Assembly: GCF_010731715.1 (NCBI RefSeq)
Contig: NZ_AP022587.1
Location: 1,550,001 to 1,614,000 of the forward strand
Direction: 5' to 3'
From: Mycobacterium stomatepiae
Lineage (GTDB): Bacteria > Actinomycetota > Actinomycetes > Mycobacteriales > Mycobacteriaceae
DNA length: 64,000 bases
The notes below the pieces were generated by a model. It had not been told where the DNA came from. It searched no databases and worked only from the letters and a program-made list of their open reading frames with translations. A program made the position numbers and the translations under genes. This document shows, piece by piece, positions 44,575-53,125 of this stretch (its first letter is position 1; each line of letters begins with the position of its first letter).

Positions 44575-45603
44575 ATGACTGAGCGGAAGCGCAAGAGCAA
44601 TCTTCGTCCAGTGCGGGAAGCGACCACCCCCCGCCTCGAGTACCGCACCATCCACGGGTACAAGCGAGCGTTTCGCATTGCCGGCTCCGGGCCGGCGATC
44701 CTATTGATCCACGGTATCGGCGACAACTCCACAACCTGGAATACCGTGCAGGCCAAGCTCGCCCAGCGGTTCACGGTGATCGCCCCCGACCTGCTGGGAC
44801 ACGGGCAGTCCGACAAACCGCGCGCCGACTACTCGGTGGCCGGCTACGCCAACGGGATGCGCGACCTGCTGTCCGTGCTCGACATCGAGCGCGTGACCAT
44901 CGTCGGGCATTCGCTCGGCGGCGGGGTGGCGATGCAATTCGCGTACCAGTTCCCACATCTGGTCGAGCGGCTCATCCTGGTCGCCGCTGGCGGCGTCACC
45001 AAGGACGTCAACGTCGCCTTCCGGTTGGCCTCACTGCCGGTAGGGACGGAGGCGTTGGCGCTGCTGCGGCTGCCCCTGGTACTGCCGGCCGTCCAGCTGG
45101 CGGGACGGCTCGCGGGGCTGGCGATCGGATCGACCGGGCTGGGTCGCGATCTGCCGAATGTGCTGCGCATCCTGGATGATTTGCCGGAGCCGACCGCCTC
45201 ATCGGCGTTCAGCCGGACGTTGCGGGCCGTCGTGGACTGGCGCGGGCAGATCGTCACGTTCCTGGATCGATGTTATTTGACCGAGGCTATTCCGGTGCAG
45301 ATCGTCTGGGGAACCAAGGATGTGGTGGTTCCCGTGCGCCACGCGTGGATGGCACACGCCGCGATGCCTGGATCCCGCCTGGAGATCTTCCAAGGCTCGG
45401 GCCACTTCCCGTTCCACGAAGACCCGGCCCGCTTCATCGACGTCGTCCAGCGCTTCATTGACACCACCGCACCCGCCGAATACGACCAAGCGGCCCTTCG
45501 CGGGTTGTTGCGCACCGGAAGGGAGTCCGCGGTCACGGGCTCGGCCGACACCCGCGTCGCGGTGCTCAACGCGATGGGCTCCGACGAACGCAGCGCGACT
45601 TAG
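44575..45603 (+). CDS. Alpha/beta hydrolase (Rv2715 orthologue)
   Basis: A 342-residue hydrolase with LLIHGIGDNSTTW (oxyanion HG), IAPDLLGHGQSDKP, nucleophile S113 in VGHSLGGGVAM, a cap domain, then the Asp in VWGTKDVVVPV and the His in GSGHFPFHEDP. A complete triad is visible. Substrate unknown; probably an esterase or epoxide-hydrolase-like enzyme. Likely co-transcribed with the PAC2 gene. Confidence 0.88.
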   Translation: MTERKRKSNLRPVREATTPRLEYRTIHGYKRAFRIAGSGPAILLIHGIGDNSTTWNTVQAKLAQRFTVIAPDLLGHGQSDKPRADYSVAGYANGMRDLLSVLDIERVTIVGHSLGGGVAMQFAYQFPHLVERLILVAAGGVTKDVNVAFRLASLPVGTEALALLRLPLVLPAVQLAGRLAGLAIGSTGLGRDLPNVLRILDDLPEPTASSAFSRTLRAVVDWRGQIVTFLDRCYLTEAIPVQIVWGTKDVVVPVRHAWMAHAAMPGSRLEIFQGSGHFPFHEDPARFIDVVQRFIDTTAPAEYDQAALRGLLRTGRESAVTGSADTRVAVLNAMGSDERSAT

Positions 45604-45641
45604 ACAATCGATCGGTTTGACCCGGCCCGTACAGTCGGGCC

Positions 45642-46328
45642 ATGGGTATCGATGTGACGGTGTTGCGTGTCTTCACCGACCGAGACGGCAAATTCGGTAA
45701 TCCCTTGGGCGTCGTCGACGCCGCCGCGGTCGCTCCCGCCGCGCGTCAACAGCTGGCCACCCAATTGGGTTACAGCGAAACGGTATTCATCGATCTTCCG
45801 GCCGCCGGCGCAACCACTGCCCAAGCCACCATCTACACCCCGCGCACCGAGCTTCCGTTCGCCGGGCACCCGACCGTCGGGGCGTCGTGGTGGCTGCGCG
45901 CCAACGGCACGCCGATCAACACGCTCGCGGTTCCGGCCGGCGTCGTGCAGGTGCACTACACGGGTGACCTGGTGGGCGTCACCGCCCGCTCGGAATGGGG
46001 TCCCGAATACGCCATGCACGAATTCGACTCCGTTGACCGGCTTCTCGCGGCCGACCCGGACGAGTTTCCCGAGGACACCGCTCACTACCTGTGGGCCTGG
46101 ATCGACCGGTCGGCCGGCTCGCTGCGCTCCCGGACGTTCGTCGCGAACCTCGGTGTGCCCGAAGATGAAGCGACCGGCTCCGCCGCGCTACGGATTACCG
46201 ACCATCTCAGCCGCGACCTGAGCATCACGCAGGGCCGGGGATCGATGCTAGAGACCGGGCGGAGCCCCGAGGGCTGGGTCCGGGTCGCCGGCCGCGTCGT
46301 CAACGACGGTGTGACACAACTGGACTGA
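45642..46328 (+). CDS. PhzF-family protein (Rv2716 orthologue)
   Basis: A 228-residue member of the PhzF isomerase-like family: [19 protein letters not shown] at the N-terminus, [17 protein letters not shown] with the conserved GHPT, and [15 protein letters not shown] matching the second-domain DEATGSA signature. The usual family length is about 280, so it is short. Reaction unknown. Confidence 0.85.
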   Translation: MGIDVTVLRVFTDRDGKFGNPLGVVDAAAVAPAARQQLATQLGYSETVFIDLPAAGATTAQATIYTPRTELPFAGHPTVGASWWLRANGTPINTLAVPAGVVQVHYTGDLVGVTARSEWGPEYAMHEFDSVDRLLAADPDEFPEDTAHYLWAWIDRSAGSLRSRTFVANLGVPEDEATGSAALRITDHLSRDLSITQGRGSMLETGRSPEGWVRVAGRVVNDGVTQLD

Positions 46329-46338
46329 GCGAGCGTAT

Positions 46339-46824
46339 TCAGGACTCTCGATGCAGCACCGCACCGAGATGATGCTGCAGGGGCTGCCCTACCGCGCCCA
46401 TCCGTACCGAATACGACAGCTGGTCGCCTTCGATGCGCAGGGAACGGCCAAGAGCGGAAACCTCTTTGGCGGTCGGAGTCAATCCGACCGACGTGGTGGC
46501 GAGTTCGATTTCGATCAGATCGCCAATCACGGAATAGGTGCCGACCTCGATTTCGGTGACGCCACTGGGGTGAGCCAGCACCAGCTCGACATGTCCGGGC
46601 TGCGGCACTCGAAGGTAGCCGGTCTCGGCGTGCATCGGCTTACCGTCGGCCGCCCCCTTCGTTTTTTGCCCGTAGGCCAGAAACGGTTTGCCCACATGGG
46701 AAAACACAATCTCTTCGAGGTACTCGAAGGGCTGGATCGTGGGGTATTCGCCCGAACCGCGGCCGGCCCAGGTGCCGAGCAGCGGCGCGAGCGCCTCGAG
46801 GTCAGGATGCAAGTCGCCGGGCAT
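46339..46824 (-). CDS. Nitrobindin-like haem-binding beta-barrel protein (Rv2717c orthologue)
   Basis: A 161-residue FABP-like beta barrel. LAPLLGTWAGRGSGEYPTIQPFEYLEEI is the family N-terminus, and the histidine-rich C-terminus QPLQHHLGAVLHRES should carry the haem-ligating His. Nitrobindins bind ferric haem and react with nitric oxide or peroxynitrite. It is next to nrdR (5-bp gap) in one transcription unit. Confidence 0.85.
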   Translation of the reverse strand: MPGDLHPDLEALAPLLGTWAGRGSGEYPTIQPFEYLEEIVFSHVGKPFLAYGQKTKGAADGKPMHAETGYLRVPQPGHVELVLAHPSGVTEIEVGTYSVIGDLIEIELATTSVGLTPTAKEVSALGRSLRIEGDQLSYSVRMGAVGQPLQHHLGAVLHRES

Positions 46825-46829
46825 AGGCG

Positions 46830-47294
46830 TCAGCTCGGTGTCGATACTTTGCGGTGCTTGCGAAGCGCCGCGATCTCGCGTTCGAAATCGTCGGCAGACG
46901 AAAAGGATCGATATACCGAGGCGAAGCGCAAGTAAGCCACCTCGTCCAGGTCGCGTAGCGGGCCGAGGATCGCCAGGCCGACCTCATGGCTGGGCACCTC
47001 CGGCGAGCCGGCGGCACGCACGGCGTCTTCCACCTGCTGGGCCAGCAGATTCAGCGCATCCTCGTCGACCTGACGGCCCTGACATGCGCGGCGCACCCCC
47101 TTGATGACCTTCTCGCGGCTGAACGGTTCGGTGACACCGCTGCGCTTGACGACGGCCAGCACCGCGGTTTCTACCGTCGTGAAGCGGCGCCCACACTCCG
47201 GGCAGGACCGCCGGCGCCGAATGGCTTGGCCTTCATCGGTTTCCCGGGAGTCGATCACCCGGGAGTCGGGATGGCGGCAGAACGGACAATGCAT
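46830..47294 (-). CDS. nrdR: Transcriptional repressor NrdR
   Basis: A 154-residue regulator (Rv2718c orthologue) repressing ribonucleotide reductase genes. The N-terminal zinc ribbon has C3, C6, C31 and C34 ([19 protein letters not shown]); an ATP-cone domain covers about residues 46-136 ([20 protein letters not shown]). ATG 47294 matches the M. tuberculosis length. No NrdR box pair was noted nearby. Confidence 0.95.
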   Translation of the reverse strand: MHCPFCRHPDSRVIDSRETDEGQAIRRRRSCPECGRRFTTVETAVLAVVKRSGVTEPFSREKVIKGVRRACQGRQVDEDALNLLAQQVEDAVRAAGSPEVPSHEVGLAILGPLRDLDEVAYLRFASVYRSFSSADDFEREIAALRKHRKVSTPS

Positions 47295-47451
47295 GACCGC
47301 TCCTTCGCTGTGCCGGCATCTCGCGGAACACTCCGAGCGTACCCGTGCGCTCCCCCGCCGGGCCAATGCAGCCGTCACAAGCGGGCTGCCGCCGATGGGG
47401 GCCCCGAGGAGCGTTGGCGTACAGCGGTTTTCGCACCACGCGGTTGCGCGG

Positions 47452-47946
47452 TCAGCCGACCGGCGCAATCAGGGTCTGGCCGGCGGCCAGCGCCGGCGAG
47501 CTCAGGTTATTGAGTTCGCGGATGCGCTCGGCGACCTGGCGGGCCGGTGCCTCCGGGGCGACCCGGTGTGCGAGGTCCTGAAGGGACTCGCCCGGCTCGA
47601 CCTGCACGACGGACAACCGGTCCGGCACCGGAGCGGCAGCGGAGTCGCCGTTGGCGATCTGGCCGAGATTCGCGACCAGGCCCAGCCAGAGGGTGATGAT
47701 TCCGGCCATCAGGGCTAGCCCGATCGTCGTCCCCAGCTTGACCGGGCGGCTGCGATGCGGCGCGTCCGACATCGAGACACCGGTGCCGCGGTAGCACATC
47801 GGCGCTCCGGCGGGCCGTGACTGGGCAGACCGGCGCGACCGCAGCACGCGCTCCTGGTCGTAGCGAGGCCGTGCGACCAGCCCATCGCTCGGGCTCGGGC
47901 GCCGCACGTTGCTGGTCCGCGGTGAGACTGTGTGCATGAGCGTCAT
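47452..47946 (-). CDS. chiZ: Cell-wall hydrolase ChiZ (Rv2719c orthologue)
   Basis: A 164-residue membrane protein: a disordered cytoplasmic N-terminus, one helix at about 70-92 ([26 protein letters not shown]), and a LysM domain at the C-terminus ([16 protein letters not shown] to [12 protein letters not shown]). In M. tuberculosis ChiZ is DNA-damage-induced and affects FtsZ ring assembly. ATG 47946 has GGAGGA 6 nt upstream. It is divergent from lexA. Confidence 0.87.
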   Translation of the reverse strand: MTLMHTVSPRTSNVRRPSPSDGLVARPRYDQERVLRSRRSAQSRPAGAPMCYRGTGVSMSDAPHRSRPVKLGTTIGLALMAGIITLWLGLVANLGQIANGDSAAAPVPDRLSVVQVEPGESLQDLAHRVAPEAPARQVAERIRELNNLSSPALAAGQTLIAPVG

Positions 47947-47971
47947 GTGCGTTCCTCCGGTCAACTAATCC

Positions 47972-48018
47972 TCGCTCGCGTGTTCGACACTATCGCTCGT
48001 GTGTTCGAAATTCGAACA
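47972..48018. repeat. 21-bp-phased direct repeats and palindrome upstream of chiZ
   Basis: TCGCTCGCGTGTTCGA (47972-47987) recurs as TCGCTCGTGTGTTCGA (47993-48008), one mismatch, start-to-start distance 21 bp. The second copy runs into a perfect 17-bp palindrome TGTTCGAAATTCGAACA (48002-48018). All three elements carry the GTTCGA half of a LexA box, but no complete TCGAAC-N4-GTTCGA is formed; the best reading, TCGAACATTTGAGCGG (48012-48027), matches 9 of 12 consensus bases. Confidence 0.6.
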
Positions 48019-48191
48019 TTTGAGCGGAGCGTGTCGCACGAGCAAAACGCTAGACCACGCCACCGACAGAACTGGGGTGTCGCCAGAACTGTCATGCCGC
48101 CGCGAATACCCGGTCTACGTAAAAGTTACACACGTGTGATTCAGCCGTTCTAGGGTCTTTAGCCTCCATATGCATCGTCACGACACGCCAG

Positions 48192-48207
48192 TCGAACACA
48201 TGTTTGA
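48192..48207. promoter_or_regulatory. LexA (SOS) box upstream of lexA
   Basis: TCGAAC-ACAT-GTTTGA fits the mycobacterial SOS box TCGAAC-N4-GTTCGA with one deviation. It lies 19 bp upstream of the lexA -10 hexamer, over the -35 position, and should mediate autorepression. Confidence 0.85.
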
Positions 48208-48226
48208 TTCTCGGGTTCGGGGAGGC

Positions 48227-48232
48227 TACATT
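48227..48232 (+). promoter_or_regulatory. Leaderless promoter -10 hexamer of lexA
   Basis: TACATT (TANNNT) with a 7-nt spacer to ATG 48240. The in-frame ATG at 48204 lies upstream of the hexamer and overlaps the LexA box, so it is unlikely to be used. Confidence 0.6.
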
Positions 48233-48239
48233 CAGTGCC

Positions 48240-48941
48240 ATGAGCGACAGCAAGGACACCTCGGCAACCGGCTCCAACGGCCCGCTGCATTCCGTGGATT
48301 CATCGCTTACCCAGCGGCAACGCACCATCTTGAACGTCATCCGCGAGTCGGTGACCAGCCGTGGCTACCCGCCCAGCATCCGGGAGATCGGCGACGCCGT
48401 CGGCCTGACGTCGACCTCTTCGGTGGCTCACCAACTACGCACCCTCGAGCGCAAGGGGTACCTGCGCCGCGACCCGAACCGCCCGCGGGCCGTCGACGTC
48501 CGCGGCGCCGATGATGCGAGGGCGGCCGCGCCGGCCACCGAGGTCGTGGGTTCCGACGCCCTGCCGGAACCCACGTTCGTCCCGGTGCTCGGGCGCATCG
48601 CGGCCGGTGGACCGATCCTGGCCGAGGAGGCCGTCGAGGACGTCTTCCCGCTGCCCCGCGAGCTGGTCGGCGAGGGCACCCTGTTTCTGCTCAAGGTGGT
48701 CGGCGACTCGATGATCGAAGCCGCGATCTGCGACGGCGACTGGGTCGTGGTACGGCAGCAGAACGTCGCCGACAACGGCGACATCGTCGCCGCCATGCTG
48801 GACGGCGAGGCCACCGTCAAAACGTTCAAGCGTGCGGGTGATCAGGTGTGGCTGATGCCGCACAACCCGGCGTTCGATCCCATCCCCGGCAATGACGCGA
48901 CCGTGCTCGGCAAGGTCGTGACGGTGATCCGCAAGGTATAG
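48240..48941 (+). CDS. lexA: SOS repressor LexA
   Basis: A 233-residue repressor (Rv2720 orthologue). The N-terminal winged helix covers about 23-88 ([24 protein letters not shown] recognition region). The autocleavage site is A122-G123 in LGRIAAGGP; the Ser/Lys dyad is S157 in VGDSMIEA and K194 in EATVKTFK. RecA-stimulated cleavage induces the SOS genes, here presumably lexA itself, chiZ and recA. The N-terminal 20 residues are variable. Confidence 0.96.
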   Translation: MSDSKDTSATGSNGPLHSVDSSLTQRQRTILNVIRESVTSRGYPPSIREIGDAVGLTSTSSVAHQLRTLERKGYLRRDPNRPRAVDVRGADDARAAAPATEVVGSDALPEPTFVPVLGRIAAGGPILAEEAVEDVFPLPRELVGEGTLFLLKVVGDSMIEAAICDGDWVVVRQQNVADNGDIVAAMLDGEATVKTFKRAGDQVWLMPHNPAFDPIPGNDATVLGKVVTVIRKV

Positions 48942-48959
48942 CGCCGGCACCTGCGGCGC
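48941..48959. terminator. Short hairpin between converging lexA and the LGFP gene
   Basis: GCGCCG (48941-48946) and CGGCGC (48954-48959) form a 6-bp GC stem with a 7-nt loop, filling the gap between the two stop codons. No U-tract on either side, so activity is uncertain. Confidence 0.35.
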
Positions 48960-48960
48960 G

Positions 48961-51306
48961 TCAGTCGGCTTTCACGAAGCCGTTGACCAGCGCGGCTTCC
49001 TCGCTGGACAACCAGATCTCGGCGAGCGTGTCGTGGTACAGGTCGCTGTCCGGGGTGTAGTAGAGCCCGAAGCGCGCGCTCGCCTTGATCGGATAGCCGT
49101 CGGGTATCTGGTACGGGTCTTCCAGGGGCAGGTGGATGGTCGGGCGCCCGGCCGGGCCGAGCGCACCGAAGCTCGCGGCCGACGCGATGTCCATTTCGTC
49201 GTCGGCGTCCGCGGCCGCGTGCCGTCCAGCTCTGCGGGCGGGGCCGGCTGCGGCACCGAGCGCCGCCGCCAGGCCGGATGCTGCCTCACCCGCGGCGGCA
49301 CCACCGGCAGCCGCAGCGCCCGCGGCGGCAGCACCGGACGCGGCGCCGCCGGCAAGGTCCGGCGGGGTATGCGCCACGGCGACATCGGGATACGCGGCCT
49401 CCGGCTCTTCTTCGGGATAGGCCGCCCCCTCCTCGTCGGCACCGGGATAGCCCGCCTCCGCGTAGGCGGCATCCTCGTCGGGGAATTCCGGATAACCGGC
49501 GGCGACCGCATCGGCATAGTCGTCCTCCGCGACGGCCTCCGGATACGCGACCTCAGGCACGTCGGCATCGTCGGGGTAGCCCGCTTCCGGGAACTCATCG
49601 CCATAGCCGGCCTCGATCAGATCGTCCGCCGACACCACAGGGATGGAATCGGTGTCGACCGAGTCGGGATCCCGCTCGTCGACCGCTAACTCGTCCCACT
49701 CCTCCTCGGAGACGCGCCGCGCCGGCTCGCCATAGCCCCCGTCCTCGTCCAGGTCGGCCGATTCGGGTCCGTGCGGCCACCGAGCCACCGGCACACCAGC
49801 GGCGTCCCGGTGCTCGGGTGCGTGGGCGTCGCTGAACGACAGGTGTTCGGTGGAGCTGTCCGCGTAGTCGGGTCCCCAGCGCGGTTCGCCCGCATCGTCA
49901 TAACCGCCGACGTCGACGTCGCGCTCCAGGTCGTACGGCGCGCTGTTGCGGCCGGCGCGATGCCGGCGCCACCGCAAGGCCACGAACACCGCCAGCAGCA
50001 CCAGTACCAGCAGCGGTACCAGGGCGAACAGGTACCACCAGCTCCAGGTGAACCACTTCTTGGCGTGCGGCGGCATCGCTGTACTGCTGGGCTGGTTCTG
50101 CCCCGACACCTGCAGGCCCGACAACAGCGGGGCCAGGTTCGCCGGGTCGGTGGAGAAGGCGTTCTTGGCGCGGCTCCAGGAGATCTTGCCGCCGGTGAAC
50201 TTCTGCGAGATCACGTCGCCGTCGACGGTCTGATCGCCGACCGGCGCGCCCAGCTTTCCGGTGGGACCACGCAGCTTGTCCCAGGCGGACTTCATCGCGC
50301 CGCGCACCACGAAGGCGCCGTGGTCGGAGGTCCAGAAGATCACCGGCTTATCGGCCGCCGAGAACGTGACGATCCGGCTGTTGGGGCTGACGCCGCCGTC
50401 GGACTCGTTGGCGGTCGGGAAACCCAGGTCGCTGCTGACCGGGCCGCCGACGGCCTCGTACTTCGCCAGGATGTCGCTTTCGACGGCGGCCGCCCCGGTG
50501 GCCGGGCTGAAGAACACCTTGCCACCGGCGAAGTTCTGGACGACGCCGTCGCCGCCGATCGGATTCGGACCACCCTGCTTGGCGCCCAGCGGACCGTTGA
50601 CGCCGCCGGCCGCGCGCCAGGCCATGTTGATGGCCGCGGCGGGATCGATCGCAACCTGCAGGCCCTTGAGCTGTTCGGCCAAATTCGCCGGCTCGGTGGT
50701 GAACTCCTTGGTCTTGCGGTTCCAGGAGATCTGGCCGTTGCTGAACTTCTGCGACGACACCTCGCCGTCGTAGTTCTCGTCGGAGACCGGGGCGCCGAGC
50801 ACGCCGCCCGAGCTGCCGAGCCGGTCCCAGGCGGCGTTCAGCGCGCCGCGCACGACGAACGCGCCGTGATCGGGCGTCCAATAGATCACCGGCTTGTCGC
50901 TGGCCGAGAACGTCGCCACGCGGCTGTCCGGACCGGCCAGGCCGGGCACCTCGTTGATGGTCGGAAAGCCCAGATCGCTGCCTGCCGCGCCGCCCAGCAT
51001 GTCGTACTTTTCCAGGATCGGGCCGTAGATGAATTTGGCGCCGGTGGCGGTGGTGAAGTACATCTTGCCGCCGTCGAAGTCGCACACGAAGCCGTCGGCG
51101 ACCGGGTAGACATCGCCCTTGCGGGGTCCGAGCGGTGAGGTGTCGCCGCCGGCCTTGCTCCACTCGGCCATGATGGCGGCTTCGGCGTCACCGATCGGCG
51201 ACGCGGAGACGGTGGGTGCAAACAGCACGATGGCCAACGCTGTGGTCGCCACGCTGATCAGCGCCCGACCGGCGAGCCTGCGCACGTGACCTCTCTTCCC
51301 GTTCAC
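48961..51306 (-). CDS. LGFP-repeat surface protein with sunset-like C-terminus (Rv2721c orthologue)
   Basis: A 781-residue exported protein. A signal peptide ends near residue 36; residues about 40-400 hold LGFP-type repeats (SDLGFPTINE, SDLGFPTANE, GPLGAKQGG, GVLGAPVSDE, GKLGAPVGDQ), usually linked to cell-wall binding. A membrane helix lies at about 425-450, then a long acidic cytoplasmic part with Tyr/Pro-rich AGYPE/AAYPE-type repeats, an Ala-rich run, and a final conserved domain (YPIKASARFGLYYTPDSD to AEIWLSSEEAALVNGF). Start is GTG 51306 after GGGAGG; GTG 51285 is an alternative. Function unknown. Confidence 0.8.
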   Translation of the reverse strand: MNGKRGHVRRLAGRALISVATTALAIVLFAPTVSASPIGDAEAAIMAEWSKAGGDTSPLGPRKGDVYPVADGFVCDFDGGKMYFTTATGAKFIYGPILEKYDMLGGAAGSDLGFPTINEVPGLAGPDSRVATFSASDKPVIYWTPDHGAFVVRGALNAAWDRLGSSGGVLGAPVSDENYDGEVSSQKFSNGQISWNRKTKEFTTEPANLAEQLKGLQVAIDPAAAINMAWRAAGGVNGPLGAKQGGPNPIGGDGVVQNFAGGKVFFSPATGAAAVESDILAKYEAVGGPVSSDLGFPTANESDGGVSPNSRIVTFSAADKPVIFWTSDHGAFVVRGAMKSAWDKLRGPTGKLGAPVGDQTVDGDVISQKFTGGKISWSRAKNAFSTDPANLAPLLSGLQVSGQNQPSSTAMPPHAKKWFTWSWWYLFALVPLLVLVLLAVFVALRWRRHRAGRNSAPYDLERDVDVGGYDDAGEPRWGPDYADSSTEHLSFSDAHAPEHRDAAGVPVARWPHGPESADLDEDGGYGEPARRVSEEEWDELAVDERDPDSVDTDSIPVVSADDLIEAGYGDEFPEAGYPDDADVPEVAYPEAVAEDDYADAVAAGYPEFPDEDAAYAEAGYPGADEEGAAYPEEEPEAAYPDVAVAHTPPDLAGGAASGAAAAGAAAAGGAAAGEAASGLAAALGAAAGPARRAGRHAAADADDEMDIASAASFGALGPAGRPTIHLPLEDPYQIPDGYPIKASARFGLYYTPDSDLYHDTLAEIWLSSEEAALVNGFVKAD

Positions 51307-51831
51307 CAAGCCTCCCAGCCGACGGATATGCCCTTATGTATGGCCATGCCCGTACCCTGTGGCCCCTGCGAGGGTTGGTATCCCAAACGCGGGTTACGAA
51401 CCCCACCGAGTTCGTATTATCGCCGGGCTCGCATAACTTTGCTCCAGCGAACGAGAAATACGAAGGCAATTCGCGAATATTACGAAAACGGAGACCACTC
51501 CGATGTCGAAATGATGCGGGACGACGATCGTGTCGCGACCGATCCTGCCTTGGCACACGCCGAGGGTGGGCGATTACGCGCTGCACGCAACCGATAGGCG
51601 TGCGCCGACCGCACGCGCGGCGCCGGCTATCCACTCGAGCAAAAGAGCGATTCATGGGCAACGACTATTTTGCCGCAAACCCAAGCAATGACAGCGTAAG
51701 CCGACTAGTTCTGCTTGGTTCGTGTCACCATCCGCGCGGGCCGCGCCCGTACGTCGACGATTCGTTGTTGCGTGACAGCAAGATTGGTTCACCGCTGCCG
51801 ACGTTAGCCGACCGGGGTCGCAACCACGCGG
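51307..51831. other. Intergenic region without a convincing gene
   Basis: 525 bp between the LGFP gene and fadE20, where H37Rv carries Rv2722 and the TerC-like Rv2723. The stretch 51400-51520 is clearly more AT-rich than its surroundings (CGTATTATCG, GCATAACTTTG, CGCGAATATTACGAAAACGG). A frame from ATG 51655 runs into the end of fadE20 and has no recognisable content. It probably holds the promoter of the LGFP gene and remnants of a deletion. Confidence 0.5.
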
Positions 51832-52992
51832 CTAGACCCCGAGGCTGCGCCCGACGATCTCTTTCATGATCTCGGTTGTGCCGCCATAGATGGTCTGCAC
51901 GCGGGCGTCGAGATAGGAACGAGCGACTGGGTATTCGCGCATGTAGCCGTAGCCGCCGTGCAGCTGCAGACACCGGTCGATCAGGTGCACCTGCTTCTCG
52001 GTGGAGTACCACTTGGCCATCGCCGCCTGCTCGGCCGTCAGCTTCTTGTCCAGATGCAAGCGCAGGAACTCGTCGACCATGATGCGCACCACGGTGGCCT
52101 CGGTCGCCAGCTCGGCCAGCACGAAGCGGCTGTTCTGGAAACTGCCGATCGGCTTGCCAAAGGCTTTGCGCTCCTTGGTGTATTGCAGTGTCGCGTTGAG
52201 CACCTGCTCCATCGCGGCGGCCGCCATGACCGCGATGTTGATCCGTTCCTGGGGCAGATTCTGCATCAGGTAGATGAAGCCCTTGCCCTCCTCGCCGAGC
52301 AGGTTTTCGACGGGAACCTTGACGTCGGTGAACGACAACTCCGCGGTGTCCTGCGCGTCGAGTCCGATCTTGTCCAGATGTCGGCCGCGCTCAAAGCCTT
52401 CCATGCCGCGTTCAACGACGAGCAACGAAAAGCCTTGCGAGCCCTTGTCCGGATCGGTCTGCGCGACCACGATCACCAGGTCGGAGTTGATTCCGTTGGT
52501 GATGAACGTCTTTGCGCCGTTGAGTACGTAGTGATCACCCTGTTTGACCGCGCGGGTTTTGATGCCCTGCAGGTCGCTGCCGGTTCCGGGCTCGGTCATC
52601 GCTATTGCGGTGATCATTTCCCCGGTGCAGAACTTCGGCAACCAGCGTTGCTTCTGCTCTTCGTTGGCCAGCTCCAGCAAATACGGCGCGATGATGTCGT
52701 TGTGTAGTCCGAAGCCAATCCCGCTGTATCGCCCGGCGGTGGTTTCTTCGGTGATGATCGTGTTGTACCGGAAGTCGGGGTTGCCGCCGCCGCCGTACTC
52801 TTCGGGCACCGCCATGCCGAGGAATCCCTGCTTGCCGGCCTCCAGCCAGACACCGCGGTCGACGATCTTCGCCTTCTCCCACTCGTCGTGGTACGGCGCT
52901 ACATGGCGCTCGAGGAAGGCCCGGTAGGACTCGCGGAACAAATCGTGCTCGGGTTCAAACAGGGTGCGCTGGTACTTGATTGCGCTGCTCAT
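51832..52992 (-). CDS. fadE20: Acyl-CoA dehydrogenase FadE20
   Basis: A 386-residue flavoenzyme (Rv2724c orthologue, same length). ACAD-N, FAD-binding middle (AIAMTEPGTGSDLQGIKTRA) and C-terminal domains are complete, ending with LDARVQTIYGGTTEIMKEIVGRSLG. The residue after the conserved tyrosine is Gly, so the catalytic Glu is not at the medium-chain position; in the long-chain/isovaleryl branch it sits in an earlier helix. GGAGG is 6 nt before ATG 52992, and a perfect palindrome overlaps the promoter. Confidence 0.92.
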   Translation of the reverse strand: MSSAIKYQRTLFEPEHDLFRESYRAFLERHVAPYHDEWEKAKIVDRGVWLEAGKQGFLGMAVPEEYGGGGNPDFRYNTIITEETTAGRYSGIGFGLHNDIIAPYLLELANEEQKQRWLPKFCTGEMITAIAMTEPGTGSDLQGIKTRAVKQGDHYVLNGAKTFITNGINSDLVIVVAQTDPDKGSQGFSLLVVERGMEGFERGRHLDKIGLDAQDTAELSFTDVKVPVENLLGEEGKGFIYLMQNLPQERINIAVMAAAAMEQVLNATLQYTKERKAFGKPIGSFQNSRFVLAELATEATVVRIMVDEFLRLHLDKKLTAEQAAMAKWYSTEKQVHLIDRCLQLHGGYGYMREYPVARSYLDARVQTIYGGTTEIMKEIVGRSLGV

Positions 52993-53033
52993 GGAAAACC
53001 TCCGGCCGCCAGGAACTCTGCCGCCCAACATAT

Positions 53034-53051
53034 ACCAACCAGACGGTTGGT
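53034..53051. promoter_or_regulatory. Perfect palindromic operator in the fadE20 promoter
   Basis: ACCAACC-AGAC-GGTTGGT is an exact 7-4-7 inverted repeat, 42 bp upstream of the fadE20 start codon. On the fadE20 strand it is followed directly by TATATGTT, a good -10 (TATGTT), so a bound repressor would block the promoter. The form is typical of TetR-family operators in mycobacterial lipid catabolism genes. No regulator gene lies next to it. Confidence 0.7.
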
Positions 53052-53125
53052 CGGCAGCTGGCCCGGGGCGGATCGGGGTCGGGCCATCGCGCCGTGCCGC
53101 GGCTACGAGACCTCGCCGCCCCGGG

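Noticed and set aside
48012..48027. Full LexA box for chiZ
   Set aside because: Only the left half TCGAAC is exact; the right half GAGCGG keeps 3 of 6 bases, so it is reported only as part of the repeat array.
51655..51869. Possible short gene from ATG 51655
   Set aside because: About 71 codons, runs into the end of fadE20, no Shine-Dalgarno and no family resemblance.
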